Assembly: GCA_963082975.1 (NCBI GenBank)
Contig: OY720350.1
Span: 20,306,910 to 20,370,909 of the forward strand
Length of the DNA stretch: 64,000 bases
Reading direction: 5' to 3'
Source of the DNA: Labia minor
Lineage: Eukaryota; Arthropoda; Insecta; Dermaptera; Spongiphoridae
The notes beneath the pieces were generated by a model, which was not told where the DNA came from, did not search any database, and saw only the letters and a program-made list of their open reading frames with translations. Positions 23,480 to 34,968 of the stretch are shown here, piece after piece. Positions within the stretch are counted from its first letter, which is position 1, and every line of letters starts with the position of its first letter. The position numbers were made by a program, and so were the translations under genes.

Positions 23480-24128
23480 AGCTGGAGTGTCTCCACTCGA
23501 CTATCTCGCAATTTGAATTGGATTAGATAACATATATTATATTTAAATTAAATTTAATTAATTATAAATTATAAATTATAAATTAAAATTAATAAATAAT
23601 ATTTATTAAACCCGCGCATGTTTAACTCTTCGTTGATGACACCACGACACGTGCTAGCGCGTTATTCACAGTGTTAAAAAATTAATTTCGGTACTTTCAG
23701 CGATTCAATCAAGCTGAAATTCTATATATAGCAGTTTTATACAATTTTGAATCAGGTGAAAAATTATCAAACATTTATCTTTATTTTTACGGTCACTTTA
23801 GAGGAAAAAAAAATCAAAAAGTGGTAGGTAATGACCCTCTTCCGGTTGAGCTACATTTCTTAAAAGTTGATTGAAAACTACGAATTTGGAATAATGACCG
23901 TAGACAAAATTTCATGATTCTAGCTCAAACCGTTTATGCGTAATCTTGTCTACCCACGCAAACAGACACACAAACATACACACACACAGAGAGAGAGAGA
24001 GAGAGACAGACATTTTTCTCAACCTTAGTGAAAATGACTCAGGGACCTTCAATACGTATAAAAACATTAAAATCTCGACATCGAAAATTTTCGTGATCGC
24101 AATACTATCTCTGGCGAGATACTAAAAA
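23480..24128 (-). mobile_element. Family B repeat, full length, left arm of an inverted pair
   Basis: It runs from AGCTGGAGTGTCTCCACTCG to GGCGAGATACTAAAAAG with the hairpin, sub-terminal inverted repeats and a compound (CA)n(GA)n microsatellite at 23965-24010. Its neighbour at 24980-25573 is the same element in the opposite orientation, leaving about 850 bases between them. Confidence 0.85.
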
Positions 24129-24289
24129 GATTAAATTATTCATTATATATTTCCATACTAGATTTTACTGAAATTAAAAAATTAATTGAGGTTATAGTTT
24201 TAAGGAGAAATTTTTATAATTTATTTAAAAAAAAAAACATTTGATTGGATCACATAAGAAATAAAAATAAAAAGAAGGTTTAGTTTTAC

Positions 24290-24687
24290 AACGAAATGAA
24301 ATCAGGCTGAAGGTGTGGACTGACGAATGACTGTCCAAATTTTCATGGATCATAAATCAAGAGTTTACTCTCTCCATTCCCCACCCAATTCTAATGCCGT
24401 TAGAAAGATGGATAAATCTCTATATTTAATCACACGACTGTCATGTACGGCAATGTTTGCAAAATCAATTACTCCTCCTCTCCCTCATTTAAACTAATAT
24501 TGAAAAATGCATCCAGCGTGATGCAAGTCACAGGTCACGTCATCCTCCAGTTCGTCGTCGTCCTCGACGACCAACGTATTTCCAGCCATGACTGAATCTC
24601 TTTGGGGTCGACGAACACTTCGTCGTTGAAATGGAAAAACTAGAGGTGATGTCATGGTGTATAAAGCCGAAACAAGCAAGCAAGATC
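24290..24687 (+). promoter_or_regulatory. Candidate TATA promoter with CRE-like sites
   Basis: This GC-richer, non-repeat block has CACGTCA at 24537-24543, TGATGTCA near 24647 and a TATAAAG box at 24660-24666. A TCA initiator-like motif at 24686-24688 lies 28 bases after the start of the TATA box, a usual pol II spacing. CRE-like sites near a TATA box suggest a cAMP/stress-responsive gene, but that is inference. The minus frame crossing this block (24494-24679) is likely a shadow. Confidence 0.5.
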
Positions 24688-24791
24688 ACGAAGGATCGCC
24701 CCACCACAAAGGGAGCTTTTTAAATATTAAAGTATTGAAAGAGGACAAAGCATTCATTCAAGCCTTTCAAATTAAAATCCCCACTTCTCAG
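24688..24791 (+). other. Candidate non-coding first exon with 5' splice site
   Basis: The stretch after the candidate start site has no ATG and ends in CTTCTCAG followed by GTATAATTTTT, a good 5' splice site (CAG|GTATAA) directly followed by AT-rich intron-like sequence. The GC content falls sharply at the junction. If real, the rest of the gene lies downstream on the plus strand. No acceptor/exon pair that would follow could be identified with confidence. Confidence 0.4.
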
Positions 24792-24979
24792 GTATAATTT
24801 TTTTTTAAATTTATCTTCATATTAATTCTACATGATTAAATAAATGAATTCGTTAAAATATAAAAAAATACTACATATATACAATATTTATTAATAATTT
24901 ATATACATATCACTTGTCAATATATTGTTCATTTGTTAATTCTATAATTATTCGTAAATGTTATATTCTATTCTGATTA

Positions 24980-25573
24980 TTTTTACTATCTTGTAAGAGA
25001 TAGTATTGCGATCACGAAAATTTTCGATGTCGAGATTTTGATGTTTTTATACGTTTTGAAGGTTCCTGAATCATTTTCAATAAGGTTGAGAAAAATGTCT
25101 GTGTGTGTGTGTGTGTGTGTGTAACCAAGATTAAGCAAAAACGGTTTGAGCTAGAATAATGAAATTTGGTACATGAGCATTATTCAAAATTCGTAGTTTT
25201 CTATCAACTTTTGAGAAATGTAGTTCAACCGGAAGAGGGTCATTACCTACCACTTTTTGATTTTTTTTTCCTCTAAAGTGACCGTAAAAATAAAGATATA
25301 TGTTTGATAATTTTTCACATGATTAATAATTGTATAAAACTGCTATATATAGAATTTCAGCTTGATTGATTTGCTGAAATTACCAGAATTAATTTTTTAA
25401 CACTGCAAATCTCACGAGCCAACACGTGACGTGGTGCCATCAACAAAAAGCCAAACATGCGCTGGTATTTATTATTTATAATTTATAATTAATTAAATTT
25501 AATTTAAATAAAATATATTATGTTATTTAATCCAATTCAAATTGCGAGATAGTCGAGTGGAGACAGTCCAGCT
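24980..25573 (+). mobile_element. Family B repeat, full length, right arm of an inverted pair
   Basis: It starts TTTTTACTATCTTGTAAGAG and ends GCGAGATAGTCGAGTGGAGA with the hairpin and CCAGCT. The (GT)n tract lies at 25099-25122. Orientation is opposite to the B copies at 20686, 22889 and 23480. Confidence 0.85.
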
Positions 25574-26453
25574 AATTTTATGTTTTAATTTAATTTTTTT
25601 TTTTTTTTGTATTAATTGGTAAATAAATAATATTGCTAGATATATAATATAATTGATTTTGATATCATTCTTATTTATTTAATTATTTACTAGCAAATGA
25701 GAATCAATTTAGAGTTTTCAAAAATATAATTCTGTATAATATTTATTGTCTTGAAATGATATTATCGGGTAATAGAGGAGATTATTAAGTGAAAAATTAC
25801 ATTATCTCTATGCACGCTAAGAATTATAAAATCCATAAATTGGACATTTACCTCGAAAGGGACAATAGATATTTTTTAGTATTTAAAGGAAAGTCAAAAT
25901 GAACATTGAGTGAAAAGATTAAGAATACAGTAAGAAAATAATATAAAATTAATTATAAAAGAAATAAGCATTGGATAAAAATGATTGAAAGTTAAGAACG
26001 ATTGCAGGGGAATGTGGTTGTTGCTGCTACCAAGAATATTCTAGTTTGATTTCTAAAAACATTCAATAATAATTTGAAATAAAAAAAAAATCAAATAAAT
26101 TACTTATAAATCATCAATGCGACGTTTTTATTTACAATATTTTTTAAATAAATACAAAATAAAATATAAATAAATATTAATCATGATGAATTATGAAATT
26201 TCATTATGAAAAATTTAAAATAGAAGCTACTGGTTTATAATAAATGTCATTTAGATTATTAATTCAATTAGAATTTAAAGAATTCTTGTTCTCTTTATGG
26301 AGTAGACTGATGATAAACATTCACTATAAAAGGCTCTTTGTCTTTAGTTGGATGGATAATAAAGACCTTGAATGAGATAATACAATATTTCATAAATGAA
26401 ATACAGATCAAGTAAATAAATCTAATTCTAGTAGAATTCTTTTTTACACCTTG

Positions 26454-26489
<36 letters not shown>

Positions 26490-28840
26490 TTGTGTCTTGC
26501 GAAGGTTATAATACAATAAACAAAATCTTTTTTTTAATCCTCTCGTCCTTGATAGCCAACCTTTTTGAGAAAGAAGAAATGCAAGTCCTAATAAGTAAGG
26601 ACAAAGAAAAGATGGATGTTCAGATTCTGCAGAGTCTGGTTACTTCTCCCACTTCCCCCACCACAACAAAACATCATTCTTAAATAAACAAGATAAGAGT
26701 TGATAAATAAAATCATAACATAGATATACATGTGCGTAATGATGGTGAGAATACCCCCCCCCCCCATCTCATACATAGATTCAATTATATAATAATATTA
26801 AATAATTATATTAAATCATTTAATATAGTTTAAAAGGGGATTAATGAAAAATATAAAAAAATTTATTTCTCTCTCTTGAATTATTAAATTAAACGATTTT
26901 TTAAATCGTAATTTTAAATATTAATGAAATTAATTGAGATTATAGTTTTATTTTTTTTTTTAAATAATTATTAATTTAAATTAATAACAATTATAATAAT
27001 TTACTTTTGAGTTAAATTACTGTAACAAACTTTTTTTTTACTTTTCTTCATTTTTTTATTTATTTATTTTTATTTTAATAAGACACAAACAAAATGGATT
27101 TGAATATTTTATAATGTCAAAAAACATTTCTTAGTATAATAGTATTTTTTTTTTTTTATTTGTTATTACGCAACATTTAACATTGCATTACGTAACTGCT
27201 AGGTTATTTACATAGAACGATGTATTTAACTCGTAGTATTTTTTTCATTTGTCTCCGCCCATCTATCAACAGGCCTTGAGGTCCTCTACAAGGGCATAAA
27301 TGAATGAATCCTGCTGAAAAGGGCCGAAATTAGCCAGTGACATCACAAGATCATGCTCTTGTTTAAAGAGAGAGTCAACATTTAGTTCATATTACATGTT
27401 GTTGGTGTTCACATATCAAATTCCTAACATCTATATAACCAAACGAATTTTTACATACATATACATACCTATTACTTAGAAATAATAATAATAATAATAA
27501 TAATCACAAAAACTGATAATCAGTTATTTTTTATTATATATGTACAATAAAATTATCATTTTTTAATTTTCTGTTTTATTTTTAAATTATTATTTACATG
27601 TTACTTAATTGAATAGAAAATTATCATTTAAAAAAATACAGTTTATAAATATTGATTAAAGTAATTAGAGACCAATAAAAAAGAAATAATAAAATAAAAA
27701 AAAATATACTCTATATTTAGTAATTATTTAAAAGAAAATTTAAACCCCTGGAAAGTAGATAAACATTGACACAATTATATTAAATTTGAAAAATAAAACT
27801 TATCATTTATTATCATTTTTAATATTAAGTTCATATATAAAATTAGAATTAATATAAGCAAGATTATTTCATTTTTTTATTTTTTATTAAATTAATTGTT
27901 CATTTTTCGAAATTTCAAATTTTGTTATTAAACTGTGTATTTGCATAAATTTTGATTTATTATCATTAAATATATTTTAACCATTGAAAAAAAATTTATA
28001 GAGAAGATATCAATTCAGAATGTTAAAATATATTAACTCTTTAAATAACTATTTTGAGTAATGAAATTTCAAAAAATTGTACTACCCATATGAGTTCAAT
28101 TCAAATTAATAGATAAAACAAGAAAATTATATATTGAATTAATTATTTATTTTATTCCTTTATAATTTTAATTTGTTTAATTAAATTTCAAATTTATATA
28201 AAAAAATATTTTATTTTTTAGTCAATATATATAAAATAATGTTAATAGTTTTTGTTTGATAATTAATATAAAAAAACTGATCAGTTAATGCAATAGTTCT
28301 CATAATTGCTTGATGCTTACTTTTCATAACTTGTTTTAAATACCTATGATCTTTGTGTGTGTTGTATCGAGAAAGGATTTGTTTACCTGTTTTGAGAGGG
28401 GGAGAGTAAGAAATACCGTTCCACCCTCAAGGTTAACATTTAAAAAGAGAATTAGTATACTTTGAAGCGAATAATATAATATTTTATTTAAATTATTGAT
28501 TATGTAGAATTGGGTTTGATATAATTCAAAAAAAAAAAAATATTTTTTAAATTAATAGTATTTCAATAATTTTATATTTCAAATTTGTTTAATAAAAGAC
28601 TTGATTAATTAATTATATCATTATTATTTTTTTTCTGCTTACTTAAATTATATAAAATTTAATATATTTAGTACAATAATAAAAAAATCATAAATAAATT
28701 ATTGATTGATAATGAGAATTAGTTATTAATAGATTTATTTATAGACACATTAGTGATATTAGTATATAATATAAACAAAAATTAAATTGAAAATTATTAA
28801 AATAATTACACCATCAAGATGAGACATTACATTTAAAATT
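25574..28840. other. Long AT-rich stretch; LINE scrap and microsatellites
   Basis: At about 25990-26060 the sequence GGGGAATGTGGTTGTTGCTG with CTACCAAGAATATTC is a plus-strand scrap of the LINE ORF end (compare 43330-43375). An (AT)n tract lies at 26457-26486, a poly-C run at 26754-26765 and (AAT)n at about 27483-27504. A mixed-composition, apparently unique block at 27170-27400 contains ATTACGCAAC and GGCATAAATGAATGAATCCT; it could be regulatory. Short frames at 26295-26776 overlap on both strands and include the microsatellites. No gene is supported. Confidence 0.45.
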
Positions 28841-29313
28841 AGCTGGAGTGTCTCCACTCGACTATCTCGCAATTTGAATTGGATTAAATAACATAATATA
28901 TTATATTTAAATTAAATTTAATTAATTATAAATTATAAATAATAAATATTAAACCAGCGCATGTTTGGCTTTTTATTGATGGCACCATGGCACGTGTTGG
29001 CGCGTGAGATTTGCAGTGTTAAAAAATTAATTCTGGTAATTTCAGCGAATCAATCAAGCTGAAATTCTATATATAGCAGTTTTATACAATTATTAATCAT
29101 GTGAAAAATTATCAAACATATATCTTTATTTTTACGGCCACTTTAGAGGAAAAAAAATCAAAACGTTGTAGGTAATGATCCTCTTCCGGTTGAGCTACAT
29201 TTCTCAAAAGTTGATAGAAAACTATGAATTTTGAATAATGTCCATGTACCAAATTTTATCATTCTAGCTCAAACCGTTTTTGCGTAATCTTGCCTACATA
29301 CATACACACACAC

Positions 29314-29369
<56 letters not shown>

Positions 29370-29484
29370 TTTTCTCAACATTAGTGAAAATGATTCAGGA
29401 ACCTTCAAAACGTATAAAAACATCAAAATCTCAACATCGAAAATTTTCGTGATCGCAATACTATCTCTGGCGAGATAGTAAAAA
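28841..29484 (-). mobile_element. Family B repeat, full length
   Basis: AGCTGGAGTGTCTCCACTCG to GGCGAGATAGTAAAAAC with all family blocks. The (CA)n tract at about 29315-29368 is the longest in the window, and the frame 29290-29478 is its translation (a histidine/threonine run). Closely similar to the copies at 20686 and 58472. Confidence 0.85.
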
Positions 29485-29825
29485 CACTCTGTAATATTTT
29501 ATTAATGTTTAACAAAGAAAAAACTATACAAATTAGGCAACATGCGAAACAAATCAATTATTTTAATTCTAATAAAATTTGATAAAGTTGCAAAATAAAT
29601 TAAAATTATTTATTTATAAATATTCAATATTTCCACTATCTTATATTTATTTATAATTAACAGTTTTCACGTATTTAATAAGTTTACATAAATTCACATT
29701 GATAAAGGAAGAGAAATGAAAATTATTATACTATACTGGTTGGGAGAGAGTAAAAATCGATAAAGCCACCCCTGTTAGAGGGTTGAAAATATTTATATGG
29801 AACGTATATCCCTTCTATTTCAAAG

Positions 29826-29897
29826 GGTCCTATGGTGTAATGGTTAGCACTCTGGACTCTGAATCCAGCGATCCGAGTTCAAATCTCGGTGGGACCT
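29826..29897 (+). tRNA. tRNA-Gln (anticodon CTG)
   Basis: The sequence folds as a complete cloverleaf. The acceptor stem pairs GGTCCTA with TGGGACC (one T·G pair), and the D arm lies in GGTGTAATGGTTAGCAC. The anticodon arm is CTGGA-CTCTGAA-TCCAG, giving anticodon CTG, and the T arm is CCGAG-TTCAAAT-CTCGG. Internal A and B boxes are intact, and a T-run follows within 12 bases as a pol III terminator. There is no intron. It differs from the tRNA at 51718 at two positions only. The overlapping 78-codon frame is a shadow. Confidence 0.95.
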
Positions 29898-31150
29898 TAA
29901 TCATTTTTGTTTTTATTATTTTATCTTACATCATAACTAATAGACTGAAAAATTTTTATTTCAATGACAATATCAGCTATCAATTCACACTTTCAATCTT
30001 TGTTTATATAAAAAAATAAATCAATATTTTCTGTCAAAAATAAATTTAGAAATGCTTATTCACTAAAAATGTTCTAAATAATTATAATTTTCGAATATAT
30101 TTTAGAGATTATTATAGATTAGCCTAGAAAAAGCATTTTTATTATTTTATATTTTTATTTTATTTTATTTTATTATTTTATATTTTATAATTTTTCATTT
30201 ATATACACAAGTATTTTATTTGAATTTAAATCACGAGGTTTTGTTGGTTGCTGACTCTCAAGGGGAGATATTATATTTAAAGATATAGTTTAATGAAAAT
30301 AGGACCTAGTTTATTATTTCGGAATTTTTACAAACTTCAGCTATTTTAAATATATTATATTCTAATATAATAAATAATAAAACAAGTCTAAGTTATTTGA
30401 GTAAAATACTTATAATCCATTATACAAAGAATTCGAAATTGTAATATTTTGTTTATTATACGAATATTTTATATATTATTAGAATAAATTAATTATTTAT
30501 TCTATAATACAATAAAAATTCGAATTTTTTTTTTTATTTATATTATTTATTAACTTGCTTAAAAAAATATTAAAAAGTTCTTTTAAAATTAATGTAAACA
30601 ATAATAATAATTATAAACAAATAATATTTCATGTAAATTTAATTTATTAATTTATTCTATCTAATCAAATTATTTTATTGCTTAATTACATATATATATA
30701 TATATATATTTATCTATCTATCTTTCTCTGTGACTCTACGGAACGCGAAATTATTTGACTGCAGCAACCACATTTCTCTACGTGTCCCTATCCCCTTTCT
30801 AATTAATTTATTTAAAAAAATAATTTTCAGAAGGCATAATATTTGTTCTAAATGGGAGGGGTGGGCGCAAGTGCAAATATGTTTCAGAACTGCAATTTTA
30901 GTTAAATAGTTAAAAGATTAAACATTTGAAGTCGAGTTATTATCATAAATAAAATATATTGAGACAAACTTATTAAATTAATTAACTAAAATAAAGGTGA
31001 AAAGAAATATTGAAACATTTTGAGTGGTATTTTTTGTATGATTTTTTTAGATTCTTTTTTTTTTACAACAAAAAAGATAATCCGATTAGTCAAATAACAT
31101 ATTTTTTGAAAAAGGAATTATCGACCCTGATTATTATTTAAATAGAATAG
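29898..31150. other. AT-rich stretch with a short LINE end at 30715-30800
   Basis: At about 30715-30800 TCTGTGACTCTACGGAACGC followed by TGCAGCAACCACATTTCTCT is the minus-strand end of the LINE ORF (compare 8337-8400). The rest is A/T-rich sequence with an (AT)n tract near 30692-30710. No gene is supported. Confidence 0.5.
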
Positions 31151-31335
31151 AAAAATATTTTGCCATTTAGTCTATTGCGAACTGTCAAAGGAATGAGTGA
31201 TATTTTTTTCTTTTGCATTTGATTGTGTTTGTTTCTTTATTACATGTTTTACGAATATAATTTGCACTGAACATACAGAAAGCAGCAAAACGCAGCACTT
31301 GCTTTCAAATAATTGTATGCTACAAACTAATCAAG
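31150..31335 (+). other. Candidate exon with strong 5' splice site
   Basis: The stretch ends in AATCAAG followed by GTAAGATC, a strong consensus donor. The open frame covering it begins at a GTG with an in-frame stop just before, so its apparent hydrophobic leader is not evidence of a secreted protein. The first in-frame ATG is at about 31317. The upstream boundary is unknown. I read it as a non-coding or UTR exon candidate. Confidence 0.3.
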
Positions 31336-31732
31336 GTAAGATCAAACTCTTAACATTTACCTTCTTTTTTATTTTAGGAATTTACATTAAATTTAATGTT
31401 ATATACTCGTCAAACAATTCCTAATTAAAAATTAAACTATTTCTATTTCTTCCATATTTTTTTTCAATAATGAATGAAAAAAATTATTTCAATTACTTTT
31501 AGTAACTAACTCCTTTTGTATTGCTCCGATTAATTCTTTTTCAACGGATTCTGAAACATAGATATTGATTTCAGGATAGACTTTCATTTTGAACGTATTT
31601 AAAAATGTTTATAGCATTAAAATTAATGATAATTAATTAATGATATATTTATATTATTTTATTCTTTTTTTATATCTTTTTTCATTTCCTTGATATAAAT
31701 ATCTAATCTTAATTTATTTTTTCTTTATCTAG

Positions 31733-31882
31733 GAGAAAGAGATGGGACATCAATTCAAATCTTCGAGTTAATCTTCTTTCATGTTTCAAACTACGATTCT
31801 GCTACTGGATGTTGATTTGAATTTTTAATTATCTTATCCATCCATGATGATAATATAATGATCTCCATACAGCTCACCAAAT
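31733..31882 (+). other. Candidate internal exon (acceptor and donor both present)
   Basis: It is preceded by TTTTTTCTTTATCTAG, a polypyrimidine tract with AG, and followed by GTAAGTAATC, a strong donor. The 150-base interval is richer in G+C than the flanks. Joined to the preceding candidate exon it gives only a short frame (about 31 codons from ATG) ending inside this exon, so a long non-coding RNA or UTR exon is more likely than coding. Confidence 0.4.
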
Positions 31883-32885
31883 GTAAGTAATCAACGTTAA
31901 TTAATGTACCGTTATTAAAGTACATTTTAACATGGTTATAATTTTATTAATTTCCAAATGTAAATATAAAATTCAAGTAAAGTTTAATATACATATAGTA
32001 TGTATAATTGAATTAAAATTTATTTTTTTGTTTTTATATTATTTATTTTAAAACTTTATATTGACATACATTAAATTAGACGATATAATTTAGAAAGATC
32101 AGGGATTTTAGAGCACATCTGTTAAGAATGAGGATTTATTTAGTGGTCAGATTAAAGAAAAGTAACTAGAATTGGCAGGATTCGATGTATTATACTGGGA
32201 GGGTATTAAGAAACGGACTACATTAAATGCATGAATTGCATACCAGATCTGAATTCTGCCTTTTTACATTGCTGAGAGTTTAATTGAGATGGATCAAATG
32301 AACCAACATTCGGGAAGGTAATTCAGCACAGGTCTTAAATGGGAATAGCCTGATGAGGAACAAATTGTTGGTTATCTTTTGAGCGTAAAGTCATTTTGAT
32401 TAGCTTGGGCGATCCACCCATATGCATTCCATTAGGTAGATAGGTTCTATTTAAAAATACCCCGAATGTGGCGATCACATTTCGAAATCCAAAAAATCAA
32501 AGACCACTCTCAACAGTTTCAAAGAGGCTTACAGACCAAAAACGCCTTATTATTATTTTTTTAATAAGGACAACTTTCTTTTTCATTACTTTTTCCAAAT
32601 TCTATAAGGCGAGACTTTGAAGTGCTAATTTATGGGGAGAGAAGGAGGCCCTATTAAATATTCAATTATTTTTTCCTTATTTAATTAATAATAATAAAAA
32701 AATAAATAGAATATCACGATTATTTTCATAAACTTTACATTTTCTTTATGAAATATGCAATTCAGAATGTACTCTTTGATATCTTTTAAAAATTTTACTA
32801 TTTAGATAAAATTAATTATTATTATAATTACTTCATTTCAAATTAAAATTCAAACATCAAAAATATCATATTGTTATATTATAAA
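31883..32885. other. AT-rich then mixed-composition unique stretch
   Basis: From about 32090 to 32560 the sequence is of more balanced composition, for example GCATACCAGATCTGAATTCT and GGCGATCACATTTCGAAATC, but all frames are broken. It may be a decayed transposon or regulatory DNA; I could not match it to anything else in the window. Confidence 0.35.
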
Positions 32886-32918
32886 GTACCTGGTTCACCG
32901 AGCTCGGTACTAAAAATA
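32886..32918. repeat. Family C end fragment with a perfect palindrome
   Basis: GTACCTGGTTCACCGAGCTC then GGTAC repeats the family C end seen at 18105 and 19610, but here the terminal bases form the 12-base palindrome ACCGAGCTCGGT. It abuts the family B copy that starts at 32919. Confidence 0.5.
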
Positions 32919-33358
32919 AGCTGAAGTGTCTCCACTCGACTATCTCAATTTCATTTGGATTAAATAACATAATATATTATATTTAAATTAAATTTAATTA
33001 ATTATAAATTAATTAATAATTATAATTATAGATAATATTTATTAAACCAGTGCATGTTTGGCTCTTTGTTGATGGCACCACGTCTCGTGTTGGCGTGTGA
33101 GATTTGCAGTGTTAAAAAATTAATTCTGGTACTTTTAACAATTCAATCAAACTGAAATTCTATATATATAGCAGTTTTATACAATTTTTAATCAAAAAAT
33201 AAACTATCAAACTTATATCTTTATTTTTTCGGTCACTTTAGATGAAAAAAAATCAAAACGTTGAATGTAATGACCCTCTTCCGGTTGAACTACATTTCTC
33301 AAAAGTTGATAGAAAACTACGAATTTTGAATAATGCTCGTATCTCAGGCGAGATAGTA
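32919..33358 (-). mobile_element. Family B repeat with internal deletion of the microsatellite half
   Basis: It begins AGCTGAAGTGTCTCCACTCG, keeps the hairpin and the GTGCATGTTTGGC block, and jumps from GAATTTTGAATAATGCTCGT directly to ATCTCAGGCGAGATAGTA. The microsatellite and the block after it are missing, but both sub-terminal inverted repeats remain. Confidence 0.8.
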
Positions 33359-33359
33359 A

Positions 33360-33545
33360 TTATAACTTATGGACTGTGAATACTGTTTTAAGGTAACCAT
33401 TTCATGAACCAGTCAGATTATATTTAACATTCTGGATGATCAGGGGATGCTTTTGACTAATAGAAGTGTTTTTGAAGATGACTACAGCAAAGTTGATGGT
33501 GCTGGAAGAATAAGTAACTAGAAGCATAGGTTTTATAACCACTAA
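33360..33545 (+). repeat. Interspersed repeat I, copy 1
   Basis: The sequence GGTAACCATTTCATGAACCA, GATGATCAGGGGATGCTTTT and AAGTTGATGGTGCTGGAAGA is repeated in reverse complement at about 46975-47165. There is no coding frame. The class is unknown and the ends are not defined. Confidence 0.6.
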
Positions 33546-34465
33546 CATACAGATAGATAGATAGAAAAATGTATATATATTTTTATTTTACTAATAAACT
33601 TACTCATAATTTATTAAGATTCTAAAAAAATACTTATAAGTAAACATTATTTATTCTAATTATAACTATCAGATAAACTAAAGTTATGTTATTGATTTTT
33701 TATCTTATATTATAAATATTATGTGTAATATGCATAAAAATATATTGGAAAATGCTGTTTAGATATGTTTTATCTTAATCTTGTTATCGGTTTACTTTTT
33801 TCCCCGCAAATATTATTTTTGAATCGACATTTTTCAATAAGAATAAATATGTATATTATACTTATATTATATTAACATATAGTGAACAATCGCTCGATAC
33901 ATTAAAAAAATAATAAATAGATTACTAATTTATAATTTTAATGAATTTTTAGATAAAATTAAAGATACTTTTTCATTTTTTTCTCTTCCTTAATTTATAA
34001 ATATTTTTTTTTTCAAATTTTTGTCAACATATATATATATATATATATATATTATTTTATGTTTATTAAATTATTGTTTAAGAAAAAGCAAGGGTCAAAA
34101 TTGTATGGATATATTGTTCTCTGCTCATAAACTCTTATACCATACAGGTGTGAAATATAAAATTTTATTTCTCTTTAAACCAAAAATTATAAAATAAATA
34201 TTAATAAAATTATTTGTTTTGTTGAAAAATTTTAAGGATAAATCAAATTAGAAAAATAAATATTTTTTTAAGAATAAATTTTAATTCATTATTCTTTACC
34301 TATCATTCTAATTGGCTTTAAATTCAATATTTTAAAGTGTCATGTCGCTAGTATCTTCTGATTAATAGATCTAGAGTTCAACAATAATATTCAATTCAAC
34401 CATTCAATCTTGTGAATGCTTTCAATTTGCATGTAAAGTTGCATAAATCAAAGTAAGACACATAT
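33546..34465. other. AT-rich stretch, microsatellites only
   Basis: A (GATA)n tract near 33550-33565 and (AT)n near 34030-34052. Nothing else is recognisable. Confidence 0.5.
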
Positions 34466-34467
34466 CT

Positions 34468-34745
34468 TTATTTATTAAAGCTTTTGTGGTTATTTTGATA
34501 ATTATTAAGGGAATTTTTATTAAAAGACCACACATTGTTTGTATAAAATTATTTATTAAATTAAAATAACTGTACGTTTCGACTGCTTATTCATTCAGTT
34601 TGCTTGAATCGGAGCAAGCGTACGGTTACTTGAAAATGACTGCAGAATACGCAGTCGAAACGTTGTACAGTTATTTTAATTTAATAAATAATTTTATACA
34701 AACAATGTGGTCTTTTAATAAAAATTCCATTAATAAAGACATATC
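34468..34745. repeat. Penelope-like inverted-arm repeat with hammerhead-like hairpin, copy 1
   Basis: Two arms of about 90 bases, containing TTTTTATTAAAAGACCACA, ATTTATTAAATTAAAATAAC and ACGTTTCGACTGC, are inverted around a short centre with TTGAATCGGAGCAAGCGTAC. In the right arm CTTGAAAATGACTGCAGAAT then ACGCAGTCGAAACGTTGTAC shows a GACTGC/GCAGTC hairpin directly followed by GAAAC. This order (CTGANGA-like, stem II, GAAAC) is the known hammerhead layout in Penelope-like terminal repeats, though the first strand is degenerate here. A second copy lies at 53817-54061. Confidence 0.5.
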
Positions 34746-34783
34746 TCTCTCTACCCTTTGATCTATTTTTTTTTTATAATTAT

Positions 34784-34968
34784 CACGTTTTTCTTAGCTT
34801 GCTTTCTTGTTTATCTGTTCGGATCAAATCTTGCAATCGAAATTTCGACCACTTCCAGTCATCCAATCGCTCTGAAACTTTTCAGAGTTATGTATTCTGG
34901 ATGACAATACAATAAAATAACACATTCGTAGCTTGCAAGTGATTAATTAGAGCATAATTAATGAATAT
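34784..34968 (+). repeat. Direct repeat G, copy 1
   Basis: About 185 bases, from CACGTTTTTCTTAGCTTGCT to GAGCATAATTAATGAATA, recur almost unchanged at 36089-36289. The main difference is a longer GTTT tract in the second copy. Non-coding; not seen elsewhere in the window. Either a local duplication or two insertions of a short element. Confidence 0.75.

Noticed and set aside
24494-24679. Minus-strand 61-codon acidic protein
   Set aside because: It runs antisense across the CRE/TATA block, has no recognised domain, and the promoter reading explains the sequence better.
29290-29478. Histidine/threonine-rich peptide gene
   Set aside because: It is the translation of the (CA)n microsatellite in a family B copy.
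31197-31424. Small secreted protein with a hydrophobic leader
   Set aside because: The frame starts at GTG directly after an in-frame stop, no ATG precedes the leader, and a strong donor cuts the frame at 31335.
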